Below, piece by piece: positions 26,082 to 35,603 of a stretch of 64,000 nt of DNA (the first letter of the stretch is position 1; each line of letters opens with the position of its first letter). The notes beneath the pieces are model-generated. The model was not told the origin of the DNA. It saw nothing but the letters and a program-made list of their open reading frames with translations, and ran no database searches. The DNA is taken from contig NZ_CP006882.1 in NCBI RefSeq assembly GCF_000161795.2, forward strand, positions 992,001 to 1,056,000, read 5' to 3'. Both the position numbers and the translations under genes were made by a program. This DNA is from Synechococcus sp. WH 8109 (GTDB taxonomy: Bacteria; Cyanobacteriota; Cyanobacteriia; PCC-6307; Cyanobiaceae).

Positions 26082-28403
26082 ATGAAATTTACGGTTGCCG
26101 ATCTGCTGGATCAGCTCTCTACGGAGCATCCCTCTGAGCCCGACCAACTGGCCAAGATCCTCAAGCTCAGCAACAAGACGGATAAAGCGGCGCTTGAGCT
26201 TGCCGTTTCATTACTGATGAAAATCGGTGTTATCCAGAAGACGAGTGAGGGTGGACTTACTCGCCCCCAAGAGAGTGATCTGATTGATGCTCGCCTGCGT
26301 TGCAGCAGCAAAGGCTTCTGCTTCGCCATTCGCGATGACGGCGGCGAAGACATCTATGTACGTGACCATCAGCTGAACCACGCCTGGAATGGCGATCGTG
26401 TGCTGGTGCGGGTGACGCGGGAAGGCGGACGCCGCCGCTCTCCAGAAGGAGGCGTGCAATGCATCCTGGAACGGGCCACGCAATCTCTCCTGGCTCAGGT
26501 GGAGCAGCAGAGCGACCAGCTGCTGGCCTCCCCATTGGATGAAAGGGTGCTTGCCGGCATCGAACTGCCAACAGAGGATTCCAAGTATCTCCCCGGTGAT
26601 GAGGTGTCCAGCGTTGTCGAGGTGCGCATCGATCGCTACCCCGTGGCTCAGCATCCTGCGGCCGGCCACGTTGTGCGATCTCTCCCGCTGAATGGCGGAC
26701 CAGCAGCCGACCGGGACCTTCTGCTGACCAAAGCTGGTCTTCAGGACCGTCCGGTAGCACCCAGGAGCTCTGGCAAAACGCCTGCGTCAAAAGGCCGGGT
26801 CGATCTCACCGCACAACAATCGCTGCTGCTTAAGGGATGGAGCCAGGACGATGCACCGGGTTTGCCTGCCGTGCACGTTGAAACCAAGGATGGCGGTTGT
26901 CGCCTCTGGGTCCATGCGCCCAGTGTGGGTGAGCGGATCGGTCTGGGCAACAGCCTCGATGCCTGCCTCCGCGACCGCGGTGAAGCCCTTTGCCTCGGTG
27001 AAGTCTGGCAACCGCTGCTGACTCCGTCCCTCCAAAAGGCCACCAGCTTCTCGGCCGGGTCCGAGGCTGATGCCATCAGCGTTCGGCTCGACGTCTCTGC
27101 CAACGGTGAGGTGAGCGACTGGGAGTTCATGCTCAGCACGGTGCGCCCCGTCGCCGAGGTGAGCGCCGATCAGTTGGTCGCCCTGGCGGATCGCAAACCC
27201 AAGGCGCGCAGCGTCCCTACCGCTCTCAAGCCGATCAAAGACCAGCTCGGTCAGTTGGAGACCCTGCGCTTCTGCAGCACGCTGTTGTTGGAGCAGGAGC
27301 GTGCCAACGGGATTGTGCAACTTGATCTCTGCCCTCCTCAACTGGAGGCCCTTGGTGATCTGTGCAGCGCAGATCCATCCGGGTTGCGGCATCGCTGGGT
27401 TGATGCGTTCAACCCGGTCGATCCCCATGCGTTCCTTCAGCCTCTGTTGAGGGCCGCCGACCGTGCATGGACAGCACAACGACTCGAGCTCCAATTGCCG
27501 GGCATCACCATCGAGGCGGATGAACCCGATGGCAGCGTGCTCACCGATGTGGCGAAGACAGCCATCGCCCTGGATCTTCCCCTTGAACTGGATGACGACG
27601 GCTGTCCATCAGCTTCGGAACTGATTCAGGTGTTCAAAGACAGCAGTCAACGCCGGGTGCTTGAACAACAGCTCAGTCACGCCCTGCCTCCTCTCACCCT
27701 TGTGGCATCCACAGAGGTCCCACCTGCGGCAGCAGATTCCGATGGGGACGAGGTTGCTGCGTCAAGTCAGAACACCTCACTGACCCCGTGGACCTGTGCC
27801 ACCCAGCACTACACCCACCTGGTGAATCAACAGATGATCGTTGCGCTGCTGACGGATGCCAAGGATCGTCCAACTGTGCGTCACAAGACGCGCCTGAAGC
27901 TTGGCCTCAAGGGTGCGGGTGCTGATCTCACATGGCCCCTGTTCACCGCATCCCAGGACGAGAAGTTGAACGGGTTGGTGAACGAGCGCACCGTGCAGCG
28001 GCTCAACACGCGTCGGCGTCAGGTATTGGAACTGGAAAAGGATCTGCTGTCGATGATCCAAGCCCGTTCAGCCCAACCCCTGATCGGTGAACAGGTGGAA
28101 GGGCGCATCAGTGGTGTGCAGAGCTATGGCTTTTTCGTGGAAGTTGGTGAAAGTCGCGTTGAGGGGCTGGTGCATGTGAGCTCCCTCAACGATGACTGGT
28201 ACGAATACAGATCACGCCAGAATCGCTTGGTCGGGCGTAAGAACCGCCAGACCTACCAACTCGGCGACGCCGTGCAGGTGCGCGTGATCAATGTGGATGT
28301 TCTGCGCAACCAGATCGACCTTGAGGTCATCAGCCAGGGTGCCAATGGCTCTACGGAACCTGAATCCTCGGAGCCGCTGCCCGTTGCCCTCAGCGAGCGC
28401 TGA
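26082..28403 (+). CDS. RNB-family protein with degenerate active site, Zam-like
   Basis: 773 residues with RNase R architecture: N-terminal winged-helix (MKFTVADLLDQL), cold-shock-like segment (SSKGFCFAIRDDGGEDIYV), RNB-like middle and a clear C-terminal S1 domain (VEGRISGVQSYGFFVEVGES). The RNB catalytic segment is changed: where RNase R has TIDGEDARDFDDA this protein has KGWSQDDAPGLPA (residues 251-263), so the four catalytic aspartates are Trp, Pro, Leu and Pro. It probably binds RNA without cleaving it. It resembles the cyanobacterial acetazolamide-resistance protein Zam. ubiX follows after 3 bp. Confidence 0.8.
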   Translation: MKFTVADLLDQLSTEHPSEPDQLAKILKLSNKTDKAALELAVSLLMKIGVIQKTSEGGLTRPQESDLIDARLRCSSKGFCFAIRDDGGEDIYVRDHQLNHAWNGDRVLVRVTREGGRRRSPEGGVQCILERATQSLLAQVEQQSDQLLASPLDERVLAGIELPTEDSKYLPGDEVSSVVEVRIDRYPVAQHPAAGHVVRSLPLNGGPAADRDLLLTKAGLQDRPVAPRSSGKTPASKGRVDLTAQQSLLLKGWSQDDAPGLPAVHVETKDGGCRLWVHAPSVGERIGLGNSLDACLRDRGEALCLGEVWQPLLTPSLQKATSFSAGSEADAISVRLDVSANGEVSDWEFMLSTVRPVAEVSADQLVALADRKPKARSVPTALKPIKDQLGQLETLRFCSTLLLEQERANGIVQLDLCPPQLEALGDLCSADPSGLRHRWVDAFNPVDPHAFLQPLLRAADRAWTAQRLELQLPGITIEADEPDGSVLTDVAKTAIALDLPLELDDDGCPSASELIQVFKDSSQRRVLEQQLSHALPPLTLVASTEVPPAAADSDGDEVAASSQNTSLTPWTCATQHYTHLVNQQMIVALLTDAKDRPTVRHKTRLKLGLKGAGADLTWPLFTASQDEKLNGLVNERTVQRLNTRRRQVLELEKDLLSMIQARSAQPLIGEQVEGRISGVQSYGFFVEVGESRVEGLVHVSSLNDDWYEYRSRQNRLVGRKNRQTYQLGDAVQVRVINVDVLRNQIDLEVISQGANGSTEPESSEPLPVALSER

Positions 28404-28406
28404 GTG

Positions 28407-29015
28407 ATGCATCCCTACGTTCTTGCGGTCACCGGTGCATCCGCTCAACCCCTGGCTGAGCGTGCCCTACAGCTGCTGCTGCAGCGCGGGCGCTCGGTGC
28501 ATCTTGTGCTCAGCCATGGTGCTCATGAGGTGTTTCGTGCGGAACAAGGCCTGACGATCCCTGTTGATCCGCTGAAGCAACGCGAGTTCTGGAGAGAGAG
28601 GCTTGCGGTGGAAAGTGGGGAGCTCACCTGTCATCGCTGGAATGATCAGGCTGCCTGCATCGCCAGTGGCAGCTACCGAACCCGGGCGATGGTCATCGTC
28701 CCCTGCAGCATGGGAACCGTCGGGCGGATCCATGCCGGAATCGCCGCAGATCTAATCGAACGTTGTGCGGATGTGCATCTCAAGGAGCGTCGCCCCCTAG
28801 TGATTGCTCCCCGGGAGATGCCTTTCAACCTGATTCACCTCCGCAACCTCACCGGCCTCGCTGAAGCTGGAGCCACCATTGCCGCTCCCATTCCGGCCTG
28901 GTATACCCGGCCCGATTCATTGGAGGAGATGGTGGACTTTCTGGTGGTGCGCCTGTTCGATGGCCTTGAGGAGGACCTTGCACCCCTGAAACGCTGGCAG
29001 GGCCCCCTGGAATGA
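28407..29015 (+). CDS. ubiX: flavin prenyltransferase UbiX
   Basis: About 202 residues. UbiX prenylates FMN to make the cofactor for UbiD decarboxylases. Signatures include VLAVTGASAQPLAERAL at the N-terminus (FMN phosphate loop), IVPCSMGTVGRIHAG and RPLVIAPREMPFNLIHLRNL. ATG at 28407 was chosen; a GTG three bases upstream is possible. It follows the Zam-like gene directly and overlaps the next gene by four bases. Confidence 0.93.
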   Translation: MHPYVLAVTGASAQPLAERALQLLLQRGRSVHLVLSHGAHEVFRAEQGLTIPVDPLKQREFWRERLAVESGELTCHRWNDQAACIASGSYRTRAMVIVPCSMGTVGRIHAGIAADLIERCADVHLKERRPLVIAPREMPFNLIHLRNLTGLAEAGATIAAPIPAWYTRPDSLEEMVDFLVVRLFDGLEEDLAPLKRWQGPLE

Positions 29016-29497
29016 GCATGTTTCAGCGTCTGCTGCTGATTCCCTGCTTGGCGCCACTGCTGGCCTTGCTGGTTCTGTCGGCCACCAATGTCGGAGACAA
29101 GACCCGGATCCGTCTGCTGGTTTGGACAACACCTCCACTTCCCGTTGGGGCTTGGACAGCCCTGGCTGGTGTGGGTGGTGCGGTCGGAGCCGCTGTTGCA
29201 GCGGTTTTGGTATCCCCAGTGGAGCGTCCCCTGAGTCACCAAAGGCGTTCTCCTGTTCAACCGGAATTCGACGAGAGGGGCTACGCCGCCAATGAACCGA
29301 CACCCAGATCCAGCGCAAACCCAGGCCCAGAAAGAGATGTAAGAGAACCGACTCCAACCGTGTCTGTGGCCTACCGCGTGATTCAGCGCCCTTCATCAGC
29401 CCCCCCGCAGTCAGACCGTTCATCAGGCGCTTCAGCCGTGGGATCTCCTGCACAGGAGTTCAGTGATTGGGGAGATGATCCGGAGGCGAACTGGTAG
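29012..29497 (+). CDS. hypothetical membrane protein
   Basis: 161 residues with two N-terminal hydrophobic segments (LLIPCLAPLLALLVLSATNVG; GAWTALAGVGGAVGAAVAAVLV) and a long polar, proline- and serine-rich tail ending SDWGDDPEANW. The two-helix plus disordered-tail layout resembles small LapA-like membrane proteins, but no motif confirms this. The ATG overlaps the ubiX stop (ATGA). Confidence 0.65.
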   Translation: MSMFQRLLLIPCLAPLLALLVLSATNVGDKTRIRLLVWTTPPLPVGAWTALAGVGGAVGAAVAAVLVSPVERPLSHQRRSPVQPEFDERGYAANEPTPRSSANPGPERDVREPTPTVSVAYRVIQRPSSAPPQSDRSSGASAVGSPAQEFSDWGDDPEANW

Positions 29498-29542
29498 GCA
29501 ACGCACCAAGCTGCTTACAGTTGCGCCAGCAATGCTGGATCG

Positions 29543-29980
29543 GTGAGCGAAACCCCCGTCGAGAAGCAGTCTTCAGGTCAAGAGGCCCCTGCCAAAGCGG
29601 CGCCGAAATCCAAGCCGCCCAAGCCGGAGGACAAGCCCTTCCCTGAATTCATCGACACACTTTTTTTGCCGGCCGTCGCCAAACAGTTGGCCGAACACGA
29701 CATCACCGCTGATCGGCTTGAGCGAGTGGATGGTCAGCGTCCCGTCGTCGGTGGTGAATGTCCAATGGTGGTTGGTGAACTTCCAGGGGGCCGTCGCTTC
29801 TGGGTCTGCTTCTCCAAGGCCGACATCAACAGCGTCAAAGTGATTGCCCTGGCTGATGCCGGCAGCGAGCCAACGCTGCTGGAGAGCTTTCTGATCGATG
29901 AGAGGCGGATGTCTTTGCCCCTACTCGTTTCCCGTCTCTTGCAACGGCTCAACGGCCAAAAGTGGCTGGGAGGTAACTAA
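29543..29980 (+). CDS. DUF2996 protein
   Basis: 145 residues. The first ~35 residues are a Lys/Pro/Ala-rich linker (KAAPKSKPPKPEDKPFPEF), followed by a compact domain with GRRFWVCFSKADINSVK and LESFLIDERRMSLPLLVSRL, as in the cyanobacterial DUF2996 family of unknown function. GTG start. It lies directly upstream of acsF; whether the two share a role is not known. Confidence 0.8.
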   Translation: MSETPVEKQSSGQEAPAKAAPKSKPPKPEDKPFPEFIDTLFLPAVAKQLAEHDITADRLERVDGQRPVVGGECPMVVGELPGGRRFWVCFSKADINSVKVIALADAGSEPTLLESFLIDERRMSLPLLVSRLLQRLNGQKWLGGN

Positions 29981-30046
29981 CCGCCCGCATTGGCCTCGGG
30001 GGTTGGGCTGACACGCCTACATTGGCAGGATCGTGAACCGCAACTG

Positions 30047-31117
30047 ATGGTCCCTCCCACCGCCGTGGCCGAAGGCAGCGCTGTAGCAATCAAGGATCCT
30101 GTCAAGGACACAATCCTGACCCCTCGCTTCTACACCACCGATTTCGAAGCGATGGCGGCAATGGACCTTCAGCCCAATGAGGCTGAACTGGAAGCCATCT
30201 GTGAAGAGTTCAGGAAGGATTACAACCGCCACCACTTCGTTCGTAACGAGGAGTTCGAGGGTGCTGCCGACAAGCTTGATCCTGAAACCCGCAAGGTGTT
30301 CATCGAATTCCTAGAGCAGAGCTGCACGTCAGAATTTTCAGGATTCCTGCTCTACAAGGAATTGAGCCGCCGGATCAAGGCGAAGAACCCTCTGCTGGCC
30401 GAGTGCTTTGCTCACATGGCGCGGGATGAAGCTCGCCACGCCGGCTTCCTCAACAAGTCGATGAGTGATTTCGGCATGCAGCTGGATCTCGGCTTCCTGA
30501 CGGCGAATAAGGATTACACCTTCTTCAAGCCGAAATTCATCTTCTACGCGACCTACCTGTCTGAAAAAATCGGCTACTGGCGTTACATCGCCATTTACCG
30601 TCACCTCGAAAAGAACCCCGACAGCAAGATCTTCCCGATCTTCAACTTCTTTGAGAATTGGTGTCAGGACGAAAACCGTCATGGTGATTTCTTCGATGCC
30701 CTGATGAAGGCCCAACCGGACACTGTTCGTGGCCCCATCGCCAAACTCTGGTGCCGCTTCTTCCTCCTGGCGGTGTTCGCCACGATGTACGTGCGTGACG
30801 TGGCCCGCAAGGAGTTCTACGAGTCTCTTGGATTGGACGCTCGCACCTACGACAAAATGGTGATCGAGAAGACCAACGAAACGTCTGCGCGCGTTTTCCC
30901 CGTTGTTCTTGACGTGAACAACGACAAGTTCTGGACACGCCTCGAACGCCTGGTGTCCAACAACGCCGCATTGGACAAGGCTGACGCCAGCGATACCATC
31001 GCTCCTCTGAAACTGCTCCGCAAGCTGCCCTTCTGGATCGGAAACGGTGCCGAGATGGCCAAGCTGTTCCTGATGCCCGCGATCGACAGCGATCGTTTCC
31101 AGCCAGCTGTGCGCTGA
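30047..31117 (+). CDS. acsF: Mg-protoporphyrin IX monomethyl ester oxidative cyclase (aerobic)
   Basis: 356-residue diiron enzyme that forms the isocyclic ring of chlorophyll using oxygen. The iron-binding motifs are visible as [17 protein letters not shown] (Glu ligand), [10 protein letters not shown] (ExxH) and [14 protein letters not shown] (ExxH). ATG at 30047 ([13 protein letters not shown]) fits the family; the frame is open 57 bases further upstream. tldD follows 32 bp later in the same direction. Confidence 0.96.
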   Translation: MVPPTAVAEGSAVAIKDPVKDTILTPRFYTTDFEAMAAMDLQPNEAELEAICEEFRKDYNRHHFVRNEEFEGAADKLDPETRKVFIEFLEQSCTSEFSGFLLYKELSRRIKAKNPLLAECFAHMARDEARHAGFLNKSMSDFGMQLDLGFLTANKDYTFFKPKFIFYATYLSEKIGYWRYIAIYRHLEKNPDSKIFPIFNFFENWCQDENRHGDFFDALMKAQPDTVRGPIAKLWCRFFLLAVFATMYVRDVARKEFYESLGLDARTYDKMVIEKTNETSARVFPVVLDVNNDKFWTRLERLVSNNAALDKADASDTIAPLKLLRKLPFWIGNGAEMAKLFLMPAIDSDRFQPAVR

Positions 31118-31149
31118 GGGGACTCCCCAGGCCCAATCGAGGAGATTTC

Positions 31150-32559
31150 TTGACCAACGCCTTTTCGAATCAGTGGCAAGGACTCTTGGAGTCCTTGCTG
31201 CACCGTGGTAGCTCCGCAGGAGCTGACCTGGTTGAAGTTTTCCTCGAGCGCACAGACCACATCGGTTTGCTTGCTGAACAGGATCGGATCACCAGTGTGA
31301 ATCCGTCATTCGCCCGTGGAGCTGGCCTCAGGGTCTTCCGTGATGGCCGAGATGGCTTCGTCAGCACCAACGATCTCAGTGAAGCTGGTCTCAAGCGCGC
31401 CCTTGACCAGGCCCTCGCCATGCTCGGTCTCGAGGCCCAACAGCTCACGTCCCGGTCAACCTTTGAAGGGTTGAAGCAGCTGAGCGACTACGGCTTGAAC
31501 AAAGCCGACTGGCTGGAACGCTGCCCTTCCTTGGATCAGGCCAGCCAGTGCCTGCTCAAAGGCACAGACCATCTCAATCGCCTTGGTCAGCACCTGCAGG
31601 TGCGCCGTGGCAGTTACGCCCGCGATTGGCAGGAAGTACTGGTAGCTGCATCCGATGGCACCTTTGCCCACGACATCCGCCTGCATCAATCGACCGGTCT
31701 CTCCGTTCTTGCCGCCGACGGAGATCACCGCTCCAGCATTGGCCGCCGCTACGGCAGTTCCGATCGTCCTGACGATCTTCGGGACTGGGATTCCGAATCC
31801 AGTGCAGCTGAAGTGTGCAACAGCGCGGGAACGATGTTGCGGGCCGACTACGTGGATGCCGGACAGATGCCGGCTGTTCTCGCCAATCGGTTCGGTGGCG
31901 TGATTTTCCACGAGGCCTGTGGCCACCTCCTTGAAACAACACAGATTGAACGGGGCACCACGCCCTTCGCTGACCGGGTTGGTGAACTGATCGCTCACCC
32001 TGCAGTCACCGCCATCGATGAAGGGCTGAGTGCTGGATCCTTCGGGTCCCTCTCTATGGATGACGAAGGAATGGAACCTGAGCGCACCGTTCTGATCAAA
32101 GACGGGGTGCTCCAACGTTTCATCAGTGACCGGGCAGGTGAACTGCGCACGGGCCACAAACGCACCGGAAGCGGCCGGCGTCAGAGCCATGCCTTTGCCG
32201 CTGCGAGCCGGATGCGAAACACCTTCATTGATGCGGGTACGCATACCCCTGAACAGTTGATTGAATCCGTCGATCAAGGCCTGTACTGCAAAGCCATGGG
32301 TGGTGGAAGCGTCGGCCCGACAGGTCAGTTCAATTTCTCCGTTGAAGAGGGGTATCTGATTGAGAATGGCAAACTCACCAAACCGGTGAAAGGGGCGACG
32401 TTGATCGGTGATGCCAAGGAGGTGATGCCTCGCATTTCGATGTGCGCCAACGATCTGGAACTGGCTGCTGGGTTCTGCGGATCCGTCAGTGGAAGTGTGT
32501 TCGTCACCGTGGGCCAACCCCACATCAAAGTTGATTCGATCACGGTGGGGGGCCGTTGA
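31150..32559 (+). CDS. tldD: metalloprotease TldD
   Basis: 469 residues. TldD is the catalytic subunit of the TldD/TldE protease, known for trimming leader peptides and degrading unfolded peptides. The zinc site HEACGHLLE (HExxxH) is near residue 256, followed by the family region IDEGLSAGSFGSLSMDDEG. TTG start with a GGAG ribosome-binding site 8 bp before. The stop overlaps the tldE start (TGATG). Confidence 0.94.
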   Translation: MTNAFSNQWQGLLESLLHRGSSAGADLVEVFLERTDHIGLLAEQDRITSVNPSFARGAGLRVFRDGRDGFVSTNDLSEAGLKRALDQALAMLGLEAQQLTSRSTFEGLKQLSDYGLNKADWLERCPSLDQASQCLLKGTDHLNRLGQHLQVRRGSYARDWQEVLVAASDGTFAHDIRLHQSTGLSVLAADGDHRSSIGRRYGSSDRPDDLRDWDSESSAAEVCNSAGTMLRADYVDAGQMPAVLANRFGGVIFHEACGHLLETTQIERGTTPFADRVGELIAHPAVTAIDEGLSAGSFGSLSMDDEGMEPERTVLIKDGVLQRFISDRAGELRTGHKRTGSGRRQSHAFAAASRMRNTFIDAGTHTPEQLIESVDQGLYCKAMGGGSVGPTGQFNFSVEEGYLIENGKLTKPVKGATLIGDAKEVMPRISMCANDLELAAGFCGSVSGSVFVTVGQPHIKVDSITVGGR

Positions 32560-33929
32560 TGATGAGCAGCAACAACAGTCTTAACGCCACGGATCTCAGG
32601 GATCGCCTTCAGACGCTCGCCTCGCGAGAAGGCATTCGTCGTTGGGATCTTGGTGCCGCCTGCAGTGACGACTGCTCCGTTCAGGTGGATCGTGGAGAAG
32701 CCAAACAACTCAAGGCATCTCAGCGGAGCTCCATCACCGTCCGGGTTTGGAACACCGATGGACTTGTGGGCATCACCAGCACCACCGACCTCTCCGATAG
32801 CGGCTTGGAGCAAGCCCTGGTGGGAGCCCATACGGCCAGCCGTTTTGGCAATCCCGAGGACATCCCTGAGTTCTCCCCCCTTGCCACAGCTCCACTCCCC
32901 GAGCTCCATCGACCGCTTCAACCGCGCCAAGGAATCCTCCCCCTGCTGGATACCCTTCGGGATGCGGAAGCCGATCTGTTGGGTCGTCACCCCGCGATCC
33001 AGACCGTCCCTTACAACGGACTGGCGGAATCCCTGTCCCAGAGCCTCTATCTCAACAGTGATGGAGCCCTGCGCCAGATGGAGCGCACCCAATCCAGTCT
33101 GTATCTCTACGCAAGGGCGGAGGAAACAGGTCGTAAGCCCCGCAGTGGAGGTGCTGTTCGTATAGGTCTTGGCAGCAGCGAACTGGATGTTGAAGGGTGC
33201 ATCAGCGAGGCCGTTGATCGCACTGTCAGCCATCTGGACTATCGACCGATCGAAACGGGGAGCTACCGGGTTTGCTTCACCCCCGAGGCTTTTCTCTCTC
33301 TGCTTGGTGCCTTCAGCAGCATGTTCAATGCGCGTTCGGTGCTCGATGGGGTGAGCTTGAGCCAGCGGGATTCAATTGGATCTGATGTGGCGGTTCCCTT
33401 CTTCAACCTCCACGATGACGGCCTCCACCCCGGACACATCAGTGCAGCAGCCTTTGATGGCGAGGGAACACCAACCCAGCGCCTCTCATTGATTGAGGGC
33501 GGAACCCTGCGGAATTTCCTTCACTCGGAAGCCACGGCCCGAGCCTTCGGTGTTCAACCCACCGGCCATGCTGGGCTTGGAGCCAAGGTTTCGGTGGGTC
33601 CAGACTGGTTCGTGGTTGGTTCCAACCCGCAGGTGAGCAGCGGTAACAGCCTCAACCACCGCACCGAGTCAGGCCCCTTCGTGCTGATTGAGGATCTGTC
33701 AGCTCTTCACGCCGGTGTGAAAGCCACCCAGGGATCCTTCTCCTTGCCCTTCGATGGCTGGTTGGTGAACAACGGCGATCGGGTCTCCGTGGAAGCAGCA
33801 ACGGTTGCCGGCGACATCCGTTCTGTTCTCAACGGCATTGCTCATCTGGAAGCTGACTCTGAAATCACCCACCGAGGGGTTTCTCCTCATGTTTGGGTGG
33901 ATGGACTCTCCATCACCGGCGAAGCCTGA
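32559..33929 (+). CDS. tldE: metalloprotease partner TldE/PmbA
   Basis: About 456 residues. TldE is the non-catalytic partner that completes the TldD active site groove. Family features: LKASQRSSITVRVW, TLPYNG-type core, VGSNPQVSSGNSLNHRTESGPFVLIEDL and GDRVSVEAATVAGDIRSVL; the HExxxH motif of TldD is absent as expected. The start overlaps the tldD stop, giving tight coupling and equal stoichiometry. fmt follows two bases after the stop. Confidence 0.93.
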   Translation: MMSSNNSLNATDLRDRLQTLASREGIRRWDLGAACSDDCSVQVDRGEAKQLKASQRSSITVRVWNTDGLVGITSTTDLSDSGLEQALVGAHTASRFGNPEDIPEFSPLATAPLPELHRPLQPRQGILPLLDTLRDAEADLLGRHPAIQTVPYNGLAESLSQSLYLNSDGALRQMERTQSSLYLYARAEETGRKPRSGGAVRIGLGSSELDVEGCISEAVDRTVSHLDYRPIETGSYRVCFTPEAFLSLLGAFSSMFNARSVLDGVSLSQRDSIGSDVAVPFFNLHDDGLHPGHISAAAFDGEGTPTQRLSLIEGGTLRNFLHSEATARAFGVQPTGHAGLGAKVSVGPDWFVVGSNPQVSSGNSLNHRTESGPFVLIEDLSALHAGVKATQGSFSLPFDGWLVNNGDRVSVEAATVAGDIRSVLNGIAHLEADSEITHRGVSPHVWVDGLSITGEA

Positions 33930-33931
33930 CG

Positions 33932-34948
33932 TTGAAGATTCTGTTCTGGGGGACACCGGTCTATGCGTTGCCAACCCTTAATGCACTGCATGATGCGGGT
34001 CACACCATCGTTGGGGTAGTAACGCAGCCGGATCGTCGGCGGGGTCGAGGCAAACAGCTGGTTCCATCCCCGGTGAAGGCGAGGGCGGAAGAACTCGGCC
34101 TCCGTGTGTTCACCCCTGAACGGATCCGACGGGATGACGATTGCAAAGCAAAGCTTGCTGCACTCGGTGCTGATGCCTCGGTGGTCGTTGCCTTCGGACA
34201 GATCCTTCCCAAGGATGTGTTGGAGCAGCCGCCTCTGGGCTGCTGGAACGGCCACGGATCACTTCTACCGCGTTGGCGCGGTGCTGGTCCCATCCAGTGG
34301 GCCCTGCTCGAAGGGGATCAGGAAACGGGTGTGGGGATCATGGCCATGGAAGAAGGTCTCGATACTGGTCCGGTTCTGCTCGAGCAACGCACCCCGATCC
34401 AGCTGCTGGAACCTTCCAACGCCTTGGCCAAACGGCTCAGCGCTCTCACTGCAGAGCTGATGGTGCAGGCCATGCCGCTGGTTGAAGCGGCGGGTCCGGG
34501 GCCAGAAGACGAGAGATTGGCGAGGCTCAACGTGCGGGTTCAGACCGAGGAGTCGACCTATGCCCGCATGTTGGATAAGCAGGATTTCCAATTGGATTGG
34601 TCAACCCCTGCCCTCAGCATTCATCGCAAAGTGATGGGGCTTCATCCCGGAGCGTTCACCCAGTGGCAGGGCAAACGCCTGAAGGTGTTGCGCACGGAGC
34701 CGTTGATCGAGCGCCTCCAGGATCAACTCAGCGCTGAGGGACGCAACCTCGTGGGCCAATGGCCCACCGGCGGGCATCCCCCAGGGACGATCCTGGACGT
34801 GATTGAGGATCTGGGGCTTGTGGTGAGCAGTTCAGGTTGTCCCCTTCTGATTCGGGAGGCACAGCTGGAAGGAAAAGCACGCAGCACAGCCCCGGTTCTG
34901 TTGCAGCAACTCAAAGCCACTCCCGGAGATCGATTGGGCGAGGGTTGA
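33932..34948 (+). CDS. fmt: methionyl-tRNA formyltransferase
   Basis: 338 residues. The enzyme formylates initiator Met-tRNA. The N-terminal domain begins LKILFWGTPVYALPTLNAL; the catalytic region includes GHGSLLPRWRGAGPIQWALL (Asn/His/Ser loop; NGHGSLLP) and GVGIMAMEEGLDTGPVL. The C-terminal OB-like domain starts near residue 210. Start: TTG at 33932, two bases after the tldE stop, matches the family N-terminus. The stop is two bases from the stop of the convergent gene at 34950. Confidence 0.93.
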   Translation: MKILFWGTPVYALPTLNALHDAGHTIVGVVTQPDRRRGRGKQLVPSPVKARAEELGLRVFTPERIRRDDDCKAKLAALGADASVVVAFGQILPKDVLEQPPLGCWNGHGSLLPRWRGAGPIQWALLEGDQETGVGIMAMEEGLDTGPVLLEQRTPIQLLEPSNALAKRLSALTAELMVQAMPLVEAAGPGPEDERLARLNVRVQTEESTYARMLDKQDFQLDWSTPALSIHRKVMGLHPGAFTQWQGKRLKVLRTEPLIERLQDQLSAEGRNLVGQWPTGGHPPGTILDVIEDLGLVVSSSGCPLLIREAQLEGKARSTAPVLLQQLKATPGDRLGEG

Positions 34949-34949
34949 T

Positions 34950-35600
34950 TCAGTATTCCGTGTACAACACACGCGCTTGAGACCAAACCCGATCGAGATC
35001 CTGCTCAGAAAGCTGAAGAGCTTCCGGGAACATCGTCGAGAGCCATTGTTGGCGCTTCAAGAGGGTGTCCGCTTCAAAAAAAGTTTGCTGCGACGACAGA
35101 ACTCTGAATTTGAGAAATTCCAGCAACCTTGCGCGCAGGCGAACCGCATCGATCAGTTTGATCCGTTGGCCTTGATCACAGAGATGAATGGTGTTGCCTG
35201 TTTCCACTCCACTTAATCGCGGTGCAAGCAATTCCAACGTTGTCGGCGGTTGCCAATGGCGCGCCTTGGTCTCGGGGTGGGGGTAATAAATCCAGCCGTT
35301 CACAAGCTCACTTTGAGGCATCTTGATCTCCACACTCCAGAACGAAAACGTTTCGGGGGGGTGGAGGTCAGTCCATTGAACGTTCTCAAACAGGTGATCT
35401 GGATTCGAAAGTGAAACCTCGAGGGGAGCGAAGTCGAGATTCAGCGTGCCGAAGAAACAGCCCGAAAGGTCTAGCCCTAAGGCCTGGAACAAGGGGAATT
35501 GCATTCGGATCGTGCCATCTGGATATGGAGATTCGTTGCTTGTTCCGGAGGCGACTCCATGGCCAGCACAGAGTCGCCCGGTGAGCCATTCCTGGTTCAT
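34950..35600 (-). CDS. hypothetical protein with archaeal riboflavin-kinase-like layout
   Basis: 216 residues. The N-terminal half has the order GHGVASG - GTLNLDF - NGWIYYPHPETKARHW - TLELLAPRLSGVETGNTIHL. This follows the order of motifs in the CTP-dependent riboflavin kinase family (DUF120): a glycine-rich loop, GTLNV, and LEIIAP...L.DGD-V near the end of the barrel. The C-terminal ~65 residues are helical (LRARLLEFLKFRVLSS). This is a pattern match by eye and not proof of kinase activity; the CTP-binding residues cannot be verified here. ATG chosen at 35600, three bases after the stop of the upstream DUF6464 gene. Confidence 0.6.
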   Translation of the reverse strand: MNQEWLTGRLCAGHGVASGTSNESPYPDGTIRMQFPLFQALGLDLSGCFFGTLNLDFAPLEVSLSNPDHLFENVQWTDLHPPETFSFWSVEIKMPQSELVNGWIYYPHPETKARHWQPPTTLELLAPRLSGVETGNTIHLCDQGQRIKLIDAVRLRARLLEFLKFRVLSSQQTFFEADTLLKRQQWLSTMFPEALQLSEQDLDRVWSQARVLYTEY

Positions 35601-35603
35601 CAA

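Noticed and set aside
31456-32523. 355-residue minus-strand open frame inside tldD
   Set aside because: It is fully covered by the conserved tldD gene and has no family resemblance; high GC third positions explain the open antisense frame.
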